A DNA stretch of 64,000 bases. It comes from RGIG7213 sp045652135 (GTDB taxonomy: Bacteria > Bacillota > Clostridia > Oscillospirales > CAG-272). A program made the translations under genes and the position numbers. Position 1 is the stretch's first letter, and each line of letters begins with the position of its first letter. The stretch covers positions 1 through 64,000 of the forward strand of contig JAZRTS010000055.1 in NCBI GenBank assembly GCA_045652135.1, read 5' to 3'. Below, piece by piece: positions 34,422 through 43,713 of the stretch. Under the pieces are notes generated by a model. That model saw only the letters and a program-made list of their open reading frames with translations. It was not told where the DNA came from and ran no database searches.

Positions 34422-35695
34422 AAACACTTATTGAAAATATAACCGTTATATTTGAAAACGGAACATATAAGGAAAATATATATGTTGCATACGAGGGTAA
34501 GGTCTTCACTTATATTGGTGATACTGCACCCGAAGGACAGTATGACAGAAAAATAAACGGGCAGGGCAAAATAATGATTCCGGGCCTTTATAACTGCCAT
34601 ACCCATACACCCATGACACATTTCAGAGGAATGGCAGAGGATCTTCCGCTTGACCGTTGGCTTCACGAGGCAATATTCCCCGCAGAGGATAAGCTTTGTG
34701 ATGAATCTGCGGCAATAGGCGCGCTTCTTTCCTGTGCTGAAATGATATCGGGCGGTGTTGTTTCAATGTCAGATATGTATTTCTTCTGTCCCGCACTTGC
34801 AGAGGCGATAGGCACAACGGGTATCAAGGCAAATCTTTCACGCTCTGTTGTTTCATTTGATGAAAATTCAGATGTCACAAAGGACGAAAGAGTTTACGAG
34901 GGTGTTTATCTGTTTGAAAATTATAATAACAGCTTTGACGGAAGAATCAAGGTTGATATGTCGGTGCATGCCGAATATTCAAATACAGCCCATACCTGTG
35001 AATATGTCGCATCTCTTGCAAAAAAGTATAACTGCGGTGTTCAGCTTCATTTGTCCGAAACGGAAAAGGAACATAATGAGGGCAAGGCTCGCCGAGGTAT
35101 GACACCTACAGAGTTTTTTGAAAAAACCGGAATGTTCGATAGCCGTACAACAGCTGCACATTGCGTATGGCTTGAGGATAAAGATATTGAAATTTTTGCT
35201 AAACACGGTGTTTCTGCCGCACATAACCCCATAAGCAATCTGAAGCTCGGTTCCGGTGTTATGCCGCTTGAAAAGCTTGTCAAGGCAGGGGTTAATGTAG
35301 TTTTGGGTACTGACGGTGCAGCATCAAATAACCGTCTTAATGTTATAAACGAAATGAATATGACGGCGCTCCTTCACAGAGGTGTGACCGGTAAGGCTGA
35401 TTTTCCGCCTGTTTCGTCAATCGTTCCGATGGCAACAATTAACGGTGCCGTATCGCAGGGCAGATGCGATTGCGGATGTATAAAGGAAGGATTCCGTGCG
35501 GATTTTGCCCTTATCGACACAACATTTGTTCATAATATCCCGTCGTTTTCGCCTGTAAATACGCTTATTTATACGGTATATCCTACGGATGTTACGATGA
35601 CGGTATGTGACGGTGTCACGCTCTACGAAAACGGAGAATTTAAAACAATAGACGTTGAAAAGCTTTCAGGAGATATGAAAAGATTTAAATTCTGA
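34418..35695 (+). CDS. mtaD: Amidohydrolase, probable SAH/5'-methylthioadenosine deaminase
   Basis: A 425-residue metal-dependent hydrolase: metal ligands in NCHTHTPMT, substrate segment MAEDLPLDRWLHEAIFP, VHAEYSNT, QLHLSETEKE, TAAHCVWL, and LGTDGAASNNRLN with the catalytic Asp. The LPLDRWLHEAIFP form is typical of the SAH/MTA deaminase branch, which converts SAH to S-inosylhomocysteine. The start at 34418 follows AAGGGAGA and overlaps the methyltransferase-like gene (ATGA). Together with PNP this suggests recycling of methylation by-products. Confidence 0.85.
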   Translation: MKTLIENITVIFENGTYKENIYVAYEGKVFTYIGDTAPEGQYDRKINGQGKIMIPGLYNCHTHTPMTHFRGMAEDLPLDRWLHEAIFPAEDKLCDESAAIGALLSCAEMISGGVVSMSDMYFFCPALAEAIGTTGIKANLSRSVVSFDENSDVTKDERVYEGVYLFENYNNSFDGRIKVDMSVHAEYSNTAHTCEYVASLAKKYNCGVQLHLSETEKEHNEGKARRGMTPTEFFEKTGMFDSRTTAAHCVWLEDKDIEIFAKHGVSAAHNPISNLKLGSGVMPLEKLVKAGVNVVLGTDGAASNNRLNVINEMNMTALLHRGVTGKADFPPVSSIVPMATINGAVSQGRCDCGCIKEGFRADFALIDTTFVHNIPSFSPVNTLIYTVYPTDVTMTVCDGVTLYENGEFKTIDVEKLSGDMKRFKF

Positions 35696-35710
35696 TTTTC
35701 GGAGGCTTAA

Positions 35711-37288
35711 TTGAAAAATCAAACAAAAAACACATTGACGTACGGTGTTGTTGTTCTGACAGCGGCAAATCTCCTTGTCAAAGTGATAGGACTTGTTTTC
35801 AAAATCCCGATACAAGGTCTTATACATGATGAGGGAATGGGATATTTCAATGTTGCGTATACCATATATTCGTGGCTTTATCTTTTATCAACCGCAGGTC
35901 TTCCCGTTGCGCTTTCGGTTATGATAAGTGGTGAACGTGCAAAAGGTGAGTTTGGAAACACCCGTACTGTATTCAGCACGGCTCTGACCGTATTTGCGGT
36001 TATAGGCGCCATCGGTGCTTTATCGATGATGATATTTGCACGTGATATTGCAAGCTTTGTCAAGGTTGAAGATGCATATCTGTGTGCGCTTGCTATTTCA
36101 CCAACGCTTTTTTTCATCTGCATATCCTCCTCTGTAAGAGGATATTTTCAGGGACTCGGGGTTATGACCGTAACGGCTGTCTCGCAGGTTATTGAGTCTG
36201 TTGGTAAAATGGCATTCGGGCTTTTACTTGCGTCATACTCCGTGTCGCAAGGGCATCCGCTTTATGTTACGGCGGCTTTTGCTATAAGCGGTGTTACACT
36301 CGGTACGTTTGCATCGATGATATATTGTCTTGTATCAAAGGGCGTGCTGTCACCCAAAGCAACGACTGAAAGCAATATCAGAAGAAGCAGTATTTTGAAA
36401 AAGCTTGTGTCTATCGCGTTGCCCATAACTGTATCATCATCCGTTATGGGGCTTATGAATGTGATCGACACGGTGATAGCGCCGTCGAGACTTCAGGATG
36501 TTGGCTATACGGCTACGCAGGCGACGGAGATTTACGGCAATTACACGACGCTTGCTGTGTCGCTTTTCAATATGCCGACAGTTCTTGTGTACCCTATCGC
36601 GTACGCAGTCGTTCCGAAGCTTACGGAGATTCTGACACTTGGCAAAGACGGACGTGTGCTTATATCCTCGTCAATCAAAACCACGGCAGTTATTTCGCTT
36701 CCGTGCGCTGTCGGACTCGGTGTGCTGTCGTTTCCGATACTTGACCTCATATTTCCCGAAAACTCGGCGCTTCTTGCATCGCCTATGCTTACCATGCTTG
36801 CGCCGTCAGTGTTTTTCTGCGCAATTCTCGGTATTACAAACAGTATTCTTCAATCATCGGGAAACGAAAAGCTTCCGATAATATCAATGGTAACAGGCGT
36901 TTTGGTCAAATTCCTTTCATCGTACATACTTATCGGTGTTGACGGTATCGGAAGATTCGGAATTCCAATAGGAACGTGCCTTTGCTATCTTTCGGTAATA
37001 ACGGTAAATTTTACGTTTATGTGCAGAAAAACCAAGGTCGTACCGAATATGCTTCAGACATTTGTGAAGCCGGCCGTTTGCGCCGTTTTGTGTGGATTTA
37101 CCGCATATGCTGTAAATCGTATAATGCCGGATGTAACGGTTGCTGTGTTTGTGTCGATATTTTCCGCAGTTTTAGTCTACGTTCTGTGTATTTTCAAAAG
37201 CGGCACTATAAACGTTGATGACATAATACAGCTTCCCAAAGGCGATAAACTGTGCAGTATATTAAAAAGGATAAAATTAATAAAATAA
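35711..37288 (+). CDS. SpoVB/MurJ-type polysaccharide flippase (MOP family)
   Basis: A 525-residue protein with about 14 membrane helices and the family start VVVLTAANLLVKVIGLVFKIPI and DEGMGYFNVAYTIYSWLYLLSTAGLPVALS. Members flip lipid-linked peptidoglycan or polysaccharide precursors across the membrane. The start is TTG, five bases after GGAGG. It stands before mazG and the glycosyltransferase genes. It could serve peptidoglycan (MurJ-like), spore envelope (SpoVB) or the adjacent polysaccharide cluster. Confidence 0.9.
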   Translation: MKNQTKNTLTYGVVVLTAANLLVKVIGLVFKIPIQGLIHDEGMGYFNVAYTIYSWLYLLSTAGLPVALSVMISGERAKGEFGNTRTVFSTALTVFAVIGAIGALSMMIFARDIASFVKVEDAYLCALAISPTLFFICISSSVRGYFQGLGVMTVTAVSQVIESVGKMAFGLLLASYSVSQGHPLYVTAAFAISGVTLGTFASMIYCLVSKGVLSPKATTESNIRRSSILKKLVSIALPITVSSSVMGLMNVIDTVIAPSRLQDVGYTATQATEIYGNYTTLAVSLFNMPTVLVYPIAYAVVPKLTEILTLGKDGRVLISSSIKTTAVISLPCAVGLGVLSFPILDLIFPENSALLASPMLTMLAPSVFFCAILGITNSILQSSGNEKLPIISMVTGVLVKFLSSYILIGVDGIGRFGIPIGTCLCYLSVITVNFTFMCRKTKVVPNMLQTFVKPAVCAVLCGFTAYAVNRIMPDVTVAVFVSIFSAVLVYVLCIFKSGTINVDDIIQLPKGDKLCSILKRIKLIK

Positions 37289-37299
37289 CGGAGTTTGAA

Positions 37300-37968
37300 A
37301 TGGATAAAAAAACGGAGCTCATACAGAAAAATAAATATACATTTGAGGATCTTTGCGATATTGTGAAAATATTGCGTGCTCCCGGCGGATGTCCTTGGGA
37401 CGCGGAGCAAACGCATAAAACGATAAGAGGCAACTTTATCGAAGAAGTGTATGAATTTATCGAGGGAATCGATAACGATGACAACGCCATAATGCGTGAG
37501 GAGCTCGGTGATGTGCTTTTGCAGGTCGTTTTTCACGCACGTATAGCAGAAGATAATAGTGAATATTTCCTTGATGATGTTTTGACCGATATCTGCAAAA
37601 AGCTTATTATACGCCATCCTCACGTATTCGGTGATGTTAAGGCTGAAACGACTGAGCAGGTACTCGATAACTGGAATGCAATAAAAATGCAGACCAAAGG
37701 ACAGAAAACAGCCAAAGAAGCGCTTGACGGTGTTTCAAGGTCACTTCCGTCATTGATGAGAGCTGAAAAAATATCTTCAAAGTTAAATAAATATGGCCAT
37801 GGATTTGCAACAGCGGATGATATAAAATCGGCATCGGCAAATTTGCAAAATGAGGAAGATATCGGAAGACTGCTGTATCTTGTGACTTCATACGCAAAGT
37901 CAAAGGGAATCGATCCCGAAAAGGCGCTCTATGATGAGTGTGACAAAGTAATATCAAAGGAAAATTAA
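37300..37968 (+). CDS. mazG: Nucleoside triphosphate pyrophosphohydrolase MazG
   Basis: A 222-residue house-cleaning pyrophosphatase. FEDLCDIVKILRAPGGCPWDAEQTH, the EEVYEFIEGID metal-binding helix and EELGDVLLQVVFHARIA are diagnostic; a second, weaker MazG-like half follows. The frame starts inside the flippase gene, but CGGAG six bases before the ATG at 37300 fits better. spoVB-mazG is a common pair in Clostridia. Confidence 0.93.
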   Translation: MDKKTELIQKNKYTFEDLCDIVKILRAPGGCPWDAEQTHKTIRGNFIEEVYEFIEGIDNDDNAIMREELGDVLLQVVFHARIAEDNSEYFLDDVLTDICKKLIIRHPHVFGDVKAETTEQVLDNWNAIKMQTKGQKTAKEALDGVSRSLPSLMRAEKISSKLNKYGHGFATADDIKSASANLQNEEDIGRLLYLVTSYAKSKGIDPEKALYDECDKVISKEN

Positions 37969-37969
37969 A

Positions 37970-38968
37970 ATGTGTAAGGTTTCCGTTATAGTACCGATCT
38001 ACAATGTAGAAAAATACTTATCCGAATGTATCGACAGTATAATTGCACAGACACATAAAGACCTTGAAATAATACTTGTTGACGACGGAAGTACCGACAA
38101 TTCACCTCGTATATGTGACGAATACGCAAAAAAAGACAGCAGAATTATTGTTATACATAAACAAAACGGCGGCGCCGCTTCTGCAAGAAATTCGGCACTG
38201 GATATTATGACAGGTGAATATTGTTGCTTTGTTGATAGCGATGATCTTATAAATATTCACTTTGTGGAGTGTTTGCTCGATGCTTGTTTGAATAGCGACA
38301 GTGAAATATCGTATTGCGGATATTCAACTTTTCATAAGTCGGAGAATGTGAATATTGATTCAATACCCGACGGCGAAAAAAATGTTGTTGTTTTTGAAAA
38401 TACGGCCGGGCTTGAAAACTATTTTTCCGGATGGATATATCCGATGATGTGTAACAAGCTGTGTAAAAAAACTTGCTTTGAAAAAGTACGTTTTCTGCCT
38501 ATAAAAGTGGCGGAAGATATGTCTGTGACATTTGAACTGCTCTTTTCAAATTATAAAATTTGCGGATTAAAGGGTTATCCGTTATATTATTATCGCAATA
38601 CACCGAATAGTGTTATGAAAAGTAACGTAGATCACTCTGCAGTAGATGAACTTACCGTGAGAAGTGATATATATTTACGTCTTTGTGAATATCCCAATTT
38701 GAATATAATGAAGAAAAAATTTTCCGATAATACGAGAAATGTTTTTATAGATACGGTCATAAGGATCAGATTTTCCGACAAAAGCATCAAACCGCTTATT
38801 AAAGAAATAAAAAAGTGCAGGGACAAGCTTTACCAAGAAATGTTTTTACCTGAGGCTGAAAAATTCTCTGAAAAATTTGATTGTTTTATAATGAAATTAT
38901 CTTTGCGAATGTACAGAATATACAAGCTTGTTCAGGCAAAAGTTTTTAAAATACAAATATACAAATAA
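37970..38968 (+). CDS. Family 2 glycosyltransferase
   Basis: A 332-residue GT-A enzyme: VSVIVPIYNVEKYLSECIDSIIAQ, LVDDGSTDNSP and the DxD-type FVDSDD. It transfers a sugar from a nucleotide donor during surface polysaccharide synthesis. It starts one base after mazG. The first 75 or so codons are almost the same in DNA as those of the next gene, while the acceptor half has diverged, so the two are tandem paralogues. Confidence 0.9.
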   Translation: MCKVSVIVPIYNVEKYLSECIDSIIAQTHKDLEIILVDDGSTDNSPRICDEYAKKDSRIIVIHKQNGGAASARNSALDIMTGEYCCFVDSDDLINIHFVECLLDACLNSDSEISYCGYSTFHKSENVNIDSIPDGEKNVVVFENTAGLENYFSGWIYPMMCNKLCKKTCFEKVRFLPIKVAEDMSVTFELLFSNYKICGLKGYPLYYYRNTPNSVMKSNVDHSAVDELTVRSDIYLRLCEYPNLNIMKKKFSDNTRNVFIDTVIRIRFSDKSIKPLIKEIKKCRDKLYQEMFLPEAEKFSEKFDCFIMKLSLRMYRIYKLVQAKVFKIQIYK

Positions 38969-38994
38969 TTTTTTAGTGTGAAAGGAAGCACGCT

Positions 38995-39990
38995 ATGAAG
39001 GTAACGGTTATAGTACCGATCTACAACGTAGAGAAATATTTATCTGATTGTATCGACAGTATAATTGCGCAGACACATAAAGACCTTGAAATAATACTCG
39101 TTGACGACGGAAGTCCTGATAACTGTCCTGCGATATGTGACGAATATGCAAAAAAAGACGACAGAATAAAGGTTATACATAAACAAAACGGCGGCCTTGG
39201 TTCAGCAAGAAACGCAGGGATTGATATCATGACGGGTGATTATGTCACATTTATCGACAGTGATGATCTTATCAATGTCCGTTTCGTTGAGATATTGCTC
39301 GGTCTTTGTCTTGAAGATGAAAGTGATATGGCATATTGCAGTTATGTGAGATTTCCTACGGAAGAGGTTCCGGATATTGCATCGGATGTGATATTTGAAG
39401 ATCGCACTTTTTATGAAGGCTATGATGCCGTAAACAATTTTTTCAAGGGGTGGATAAGACCTAATGCGTGCAACAAGCTTTTCAAAAAGCATTTGTTTAG
39501 CACTATACGATTTCCGATAGTTTCGCGTACTGAAGATCTCCATGCCATTTTCGAAGTTCTTATACAGCACAGCGATATAAGGGTTTCGGGATATAAAAAG
39601 ATGCCGCTATACTATTATAGATTGACTCCGGGAAGTCTTCTCGGAAAGATAAAACTGTCGAGTATTGACGATCTTAAGGTAAGATGGGAGATTTTCAATA
39701 AACTTAAAGATATCCCCGACGGTGATGAAATGCGTAAAAGCTTTGCTGTTCAAACAAAATATTTTACTCTTGACTTTGTGCTCAGCTGTAAATCGTCGGT
39801 CGACGCTGTTGAATTCAAGCGCCTTCTGAAGATATGGTCAAAAAAACTGGTCAAGGATATGTTTCTGTATGCAGAGAAAAATCCTTTCAAAAAGCTTGAA
39901 TATTGCATAATGTATATTTCACTCGATGCATGGAAATATATGCGTCTTTTGGGGTGGAAATTATTTAAAATACCGCTTTACAGAGGATAA
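38995..39990 (+). CDS. Family 2 glycosyltransferase, tandem paralogue
   Basis: A 331-residue GT-A enzyme with VTVIVPIYNVEKYLSDCIDSII, LVDDGSPDNCP and FIDSDD. The nucleotide-binding half is nearly identical to the upstream gene (90% or so by eye over the first 220 bases), the C-terminal half (residues 110 onward) is only loosely related, although both end with a similar WKLFKIPLYRG / KVFKIQIYK tail. AAAGGAAG before the ATG serves as ribosome binding site. Confidence 0.9.
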   Translation: MKVTVIVPIYNVEKYLSDCIDSIIAQTHKDLEIILVDDGSPDNCPAICDEYAKKDDRIKVIHKQNGGLGSARNAGIDIMTGDYVTFIDSDDLINVRFVEILLGLCLEDESDMAYCSYVRFPTEEVPDIASDVIFEDRTFYEGYDAVNNFFKGWIRPNACNKLFKKHLFSTIRFPIVSRTEDLHAIFEVLIQHSDIRVSGYKKMPLYYYRLTPGSLLGKIKLSSIDDLKVRWEIFNKLKDIPDGDEMRKSFAVQTKYFTLDFVLSCKSSVDAVEFKRLLKIWSKKLVKDMFLYAEKNPFKKLEYCIMYISLDAWKYMRLLGWKLFKIPLYRG

Positions 39991-39993
39991 GAT

Positions 39994-40977
39994 ATGATTT
40001 TGAAAATCAAGCATTTGATACAAAGATTCGGGAAAGAAATAAAGGTGTTTTTTCCGGATGTCAAAGAATTTGGTTCTAAAATTGCATTTCACCGTGCTGT
40101 CGATTTTTTGTTTCCAAGACCTAAAACAAAAGCATATATAAATGCTTTGTCGGATTATATGCAGAAAGAATTGACGCCGCTTACAGAAAAATATAAGAAT
40201 GGATATATTCCGGTAAGTCCCGAAAAAATATACGATATGAAAGGAAAGATACCAATATTCGTATGTTGGTGGCAAGGGGAAGAAAAAATGCCACCGCTTG
40301 TTTCCGCTTGCGTTGGAAGAATGAAGGGAAAGATACCCGACATCGCACGGCTTCATATAATCACAGCGGAAAATTACGGCGAGTACGTCACGATACCGGA
40401 GTATATTCTGGATAAATTCAAGGACGGTAAAATAACGCTCGTGCATTTTACGGATATACTGCGTTATGCTTTAACGTTCACATACGGCGGTATGTGGGTT
40501 GACAGCACGGTATATCTGTCGGATGATTTTGAATTTGACTTTCTTAACAAAAGCTATTATACACAGCGTTTTTCATCCCCCGATGCCTGTCCACACGAAG
40601 CATGTATGGGCAAATGGTGTAACTTCTTCTTTTGCGGAAAGAATGACAATGTCCTTTTCGGATACGTCTACGAAGCGCTCCTTTTGTGGTGGGAAAAGCA
40701 TGATAAGCTTTTAGAGTATATAATAGTGGACTATATAATACGCTCGGGCTATTTCGGTGTTTCTGAAATACAAAAGCTCATCGACGGGGTTGAACCCAAC
40801 AATGAAAAAATGTGGATGCTTTCAAAAAAACTTAACGATGAGTATAATGAAAAAGAATTTAATGATATTTTAAATGTGTCAGGTTTTTTCAAGCTTTCGT
40901 TTAAAGCCGACTGGAAGACCGAAGTGAACGGTAAAAAGACTGTTTACGCGCATATTATAGGTGAAAAAAATGTGTAA
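39994..40977 (+). CDS. Capsular polysaccharide synthesis protein (GT32-like)
   Basis: A 327-residue protein resembling the Caps_synth family: PIFVCWWQGEEKMPPLVSACV, ITAENYGEYVTIPEYIL and the TYGGMWVDSTVYLS segment, where the DxT stands in place of the usual DxD. It probably transfers a sugar to a cell-surface glycan. It begins three bases after the preceding glycosyltransferase gene and overlaps the next. Confidence 0.82.
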   Translation: MILKIKHLIQRFGKEIKVFFPDVKEFGSKIAFHRAVDFLFPRPKTKAYINALSDYMQKELTPLTEKYKNGYIPVSPEKIYDMKGKIPIFVCWWQGEEKMPPLVSACVGRMKGKIPDIARLHIITAENYGEYVTIPEYILDKFKDGKITLVHFTDILRYALTFTYGGMWVDSTVYLSDDFEFDFLNKSYYTQRFSSPDACPHEACMGKWCNFFFCGKNDNVLFGYVYEALLLWWEKHDKLLEYIIVDYIIRSGYFGVSEIQKLIDGVEPNNEKMWMLSKKLNDEYNEKEFNDILNVSGFFKLSFKADWKTEVNGKKTVYAHIIGEKNV

Positions 40978-41959
40978 GATAAGTGTACTTATGCCTGTAT
41001 ACAATGCCGAAAAATACCTTAAGGGTGCTATCGACAGTATACTTTCGCAAACGTATTCTGACTTTGAATTTGTAATTGTTGACGACTGCTCGCGTGATTC
41101 GTCTGTACCAATAATCAAAAGCTACAATGACAGTCGTATCGTCTTTTTGGAAAATGAACAGAATTCCGGTGTTGCCGTAACTCTTAACCGCGGACTTGCT
41201 GTTTGTCGGGGAGAGTATGTCGCGCGAATGGATTCAGATGATATTTCACGTCCCGAACGTTTTGCAAAACAGATTGCATTTTTGGAAGCACATCCCGACG
41301 TTGCTGTAGTTACGTGCGGTGTCAGAACGTTTTGCGGTGATAAAACCATATCCGAGTGCGGTTGGTCAAATGTTGAACCTGAAAGAATAAAAAAAGATCT
41401 GTTTTTCTCCTGTGCGCTTGCACATCCGACGGTTATGATGCGCAGGGATGTGATAAACAGCCTTGGCGGATATGCTCCCGAATATAACGGACTTGAAGAC
41501 TATGAGCTGTGGTGTCGCGTTATAGAAAACCATAAAATAGCATCTGTCGGAGAAGTCTTGTTTGAATACCGTGTGCACGAAGGACAAGTGTCAAAAAAAC
41601 CTTCTGAAAGTGTTAAAAAAGCTCAAAAGGAGCTGAAAAAAAGACAGCTTGAACAAATAGGTGCTGTACTTTCTGAAAAGGAACTAAACGCATTTTTGAG
41701 CTTTATTACCGGTGATTTTGCATGCACAGATGAAGAAATCGATTGTTTGCACGAGGCTTTCTGCAAAATATCGGAGGCAAACCGTAAAATGTCGTTTTAC
41801 GATCCTGATCTTCTGGATGCAGATCTGAGATCTGTTATGATCTGCAAAGCAAACAAAAAGCAGAGAAAAGAAATATTTAAAAACTCACCGCTTTTGTCTT
41901 CTTCGTACATCAGAAAATATGAGATAAAACAAGTGGTAAAGAAAATTTTGAAACGGTAA
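40970..41959 (+). CDS. Family 2 glycosyltransferase
   Basis: A 329-residue GT-A enzyme with ISVLMPVYNAEKYLKGAIDSILSQ, IVDDCSRDSS and ARMDSDD, followed by FFSCALAHPTVMMRR and NGLEDYELWCRV. The ATG at 40970 (after AGGTG) is preferred to the GTG at 40961; it overlaps the previous stop codon by eight bases. Donor and acceptor unknown. Confidence 0.88.
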   Translation: MCKISVLMPVYNAEKYLKGAIDSILSQTYSDFEFVIVDDCSRDSSVPIIKSYNDSRIVFLENEQNSGVAVTLNRGLAVCRGEYVARMDSDDISRPERFAKQIAFLEAHPDVAVVTCGVRTFCGDKTISECGWSNVEPERIKKDLFFSCALAHPTVMMRRDVINSLGGYAPEYNGLEDYELWCRVIENHKIASVGEVLFEYRVHEGQVSKKPSESVKKAQKELKKRQLEQIGAVLSEKELNAFLSFITGDFACTDEEIDCLHEAFCKISEANRKMSFYDPDLLDADLRSVMICKANKKQRKEIFKNSPLLSSSYIRKYEIKQVVKKILKR

Positions 41960-41972
41960 TCGGAGCTTACAA

Positions 41973-42746
41973 ATGATTGAAAAGAAGATACATTATTGTT
42001 GGTTTGGCAAAGGCGAAATGAAGCCTCTGATGAAGAAGTGTCTGAAAAGTTGGAAAAAGTACTGTCCCGATTATGAAATAATCGAATGGAACGAGGATAA
42101 CTTTGACGTGAATTCCACTCTCTGGACCAAACAGGCGTACGAAGCAAAAAAATATGCGTTTGTATCTGACTATGTCCGTCTCAAGGTGCTTTATGAACAC
42201 GGTGGTGTTTATATGGATACCGACGTTGAGGTGGTTAAGCCTATAGATGAATTTTTAGTGCATGATGTTTTTTGCGGTTTTGAATCTGATCAAACTATAA
42301 ATACGGGAATTATTGGTGCAGTTAAAGAAAACAGTACTGTAAAGCGTTGGTTACAGCATTATGATGATTTGCCGTATATTGTTGACGGCAAGCCGTGTAT
42401 GGAACCGAATGTTATTTTTATCAAAGATGATTTGGAGCAGCACGGACTTGTTTTGGATGATTCAAAACAGAATATAGACGGCGTTGAGGTTTATCCGCGG
42501 ACGTATTTTTGTCCGTTGTCAGCTGTGAGTATAGAGCAGAAAATAACTGAAAATACTTACACACTTCATCATTTTACATCTACGTGGAGAACCGAAAAAG
42601 CACTTAAAGACTTTGCAAGAGTGAAAAGGCATCAGACAAAGTGGTACAGGACACTTGAAAAATTGAGATATTTACCTAATAAAACTGTAAGAAAAATATT
42701 CGGTGACGAAAGAATAGATAGTTTTAAAAATAAACTTAAAAAATAA
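41973..42746 (+). CDS. GT32-family glycosyltransferase (OCH1-like)
   Basis: A 257-residue enzyme with the typical start IEKKIHYCWFGKGEMKPLMKKCLKSW, EIIEWNEDNFD, then AFVSDYVRLKVLYEHGGVYMDTDVEVVK with the DxD motif. Members add mannose or galactose-type sugars. Last gene of the long plus-strand string; a strong hairpin follows. Confidence 0.9.
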   Translation: MIEKKIHYCWFGKGEMKPLMKKCLKSWKKYCPDYEIIEWNEDNFDVNSTLWTKQAYEAKKYAFVSDYVRLKVLYEHGGVYMDTDVEVVKPIDEFLVHDVFCGFESDQTINTGIIGAVKENSTVKRWLQHYDDLPYIVDGKPCMEPNVIFIKDDLEQHGLVLDDSKQNIDGVEVYPRTYFCPLSAVSIEQKITENTYTLHHFTSTWRTEKALKDFARVKRHQTKWYRTLEKLRYLPNKTVRKIFGDERIDSFKNKLKK

Positions 42747-42750
42747 AAAA

Positions 42751-42776
42751 ATACGGAACGGGTAACCGTTCCGTAT
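42751..42776. terminator. Bidirectional terminator of the long gene string and mrp
   Basis: An 11-bp perfect stem (ATACGGAACGG / CCGTTCCGTAT) with a GTAA loop and A/T runs on both sides, located between convergent genes. Confidence 0.88.
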
Positions 42777-42779
42777 AAA

Positions 42780-43604
42780 TTATATTTTCTCAATGAGATC
42801 TGCGGCTTGTTCCATATAGTCGCCTTCAAAAAGCTCAATGGTGCCAAGGTCGCAAAGCTTTGCAAGCGAGGGATCTATCGGTATTTTTGCAAGTGTGGGA
42901 ACGCCGAGGGCTTCAGCTTCCTTATCCACGCGGCTCTCACCGTATATTTCGATGCGCTTTCCGCAGTCGGGGCAGTTGAGATAACTGAAGTTTTCAACAA
43001 GTCCTATTATCGGAATATTCATCATTTTAGCCATTGTGGCAGCCTTGCCGACGATGACGGAAACAAGCTCCTGCGGGGAAGTTACAATTACAATACCGTC
43101 AACGGGGAGCGACTGGAATACCGTCAACGGTACGTCGCCGGTGCCCGGAGGCATATCGACAAACATGAAGTCTACCTCGCCCCAGAGAACGTCTGACCAG
43201 AACTGTTTTACGGTTCCTGCAATTACGGGACCTCTCCATATAACGGGTGTTCTTTCGTCTTCAAGTAAAAGGTTTACGGACATTACTTCCGTTCCCATTT
43301 TTGTTACGAACGGAAATATACTTTCTCCGTCGCCCTCGCAGATGCCGTGAAGACCAAACGCCTTCGGTATTGACGGGCCTGTAATGTCAGCATCAAGTAT
43401 CGCTGTGCGGAAGCCTCTGCGCTGCATAACAGTTGCAAGCATAGAGGTCACAAGTGATTTTCCGACACCGCCCTTACCGCTGACGATGCCGATTACTTTT
43501 TTTACATGAGAGTGCTTGTTCTGCGGTTCAAACTGAGGCTTTGCCTTGGATGAACAGTTCGCAGAGCAAGACGAACAGTCATGCGTGCATTCTTCATTTG
43601 ACAT
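42780..43604 (-). CDS. Mrp/NBP35 family iron-sulfur carrier ATPase
   Basis: A 274-residue P-loop ATPase that carries and delivers Fe-S clusters. An N-terminal Cys cluster (CTHDCSSCSANC) precedes SGKGGVGKSLVTSMLA, DADITGPSIPKAFG, FVDMPPGTGD and the CPDCGKRIEIYG motif with the CxxC. The frame extends to 43646, but the ATG at 43604 begins the recognisable protein; no strong ribosome binding site marks either. Confidence 0.93.
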   Translation of the reverse strand: MSNEECTHDCSSCSANCSSKAKPQFEPQNKHSHVKKVIGIVSGKGGVGKSLVTSMLATVMQRRGFRTAILDADITGPSIPKAFGLHGICEGDGESIFPFVTKMGTEVMSVNLLLEDERTPVIWRGPVIAGTVKQFWSDVLWGEVDFMFVDMPPGTGDVPLTVFQSLPVDGIVIVTSPQELVSVIVGKAATMAKMMNIPIIGLVENFSYLNCPDCGKRIEIYGESRVDKEAEALGVPTLAKIPIDPSLAKLCDLGTIELFEGDYMEQAADLIEKI

Positions 43605-43713
43605 AATTATCACGCTTTCTAAATTTAATGTTTCATTAAATGACATTATATACCCTAATTTCGTTTTAACGGTTAAGTTATTATATATAAATTTTAAATT
43701 TATAGGTTATCAT

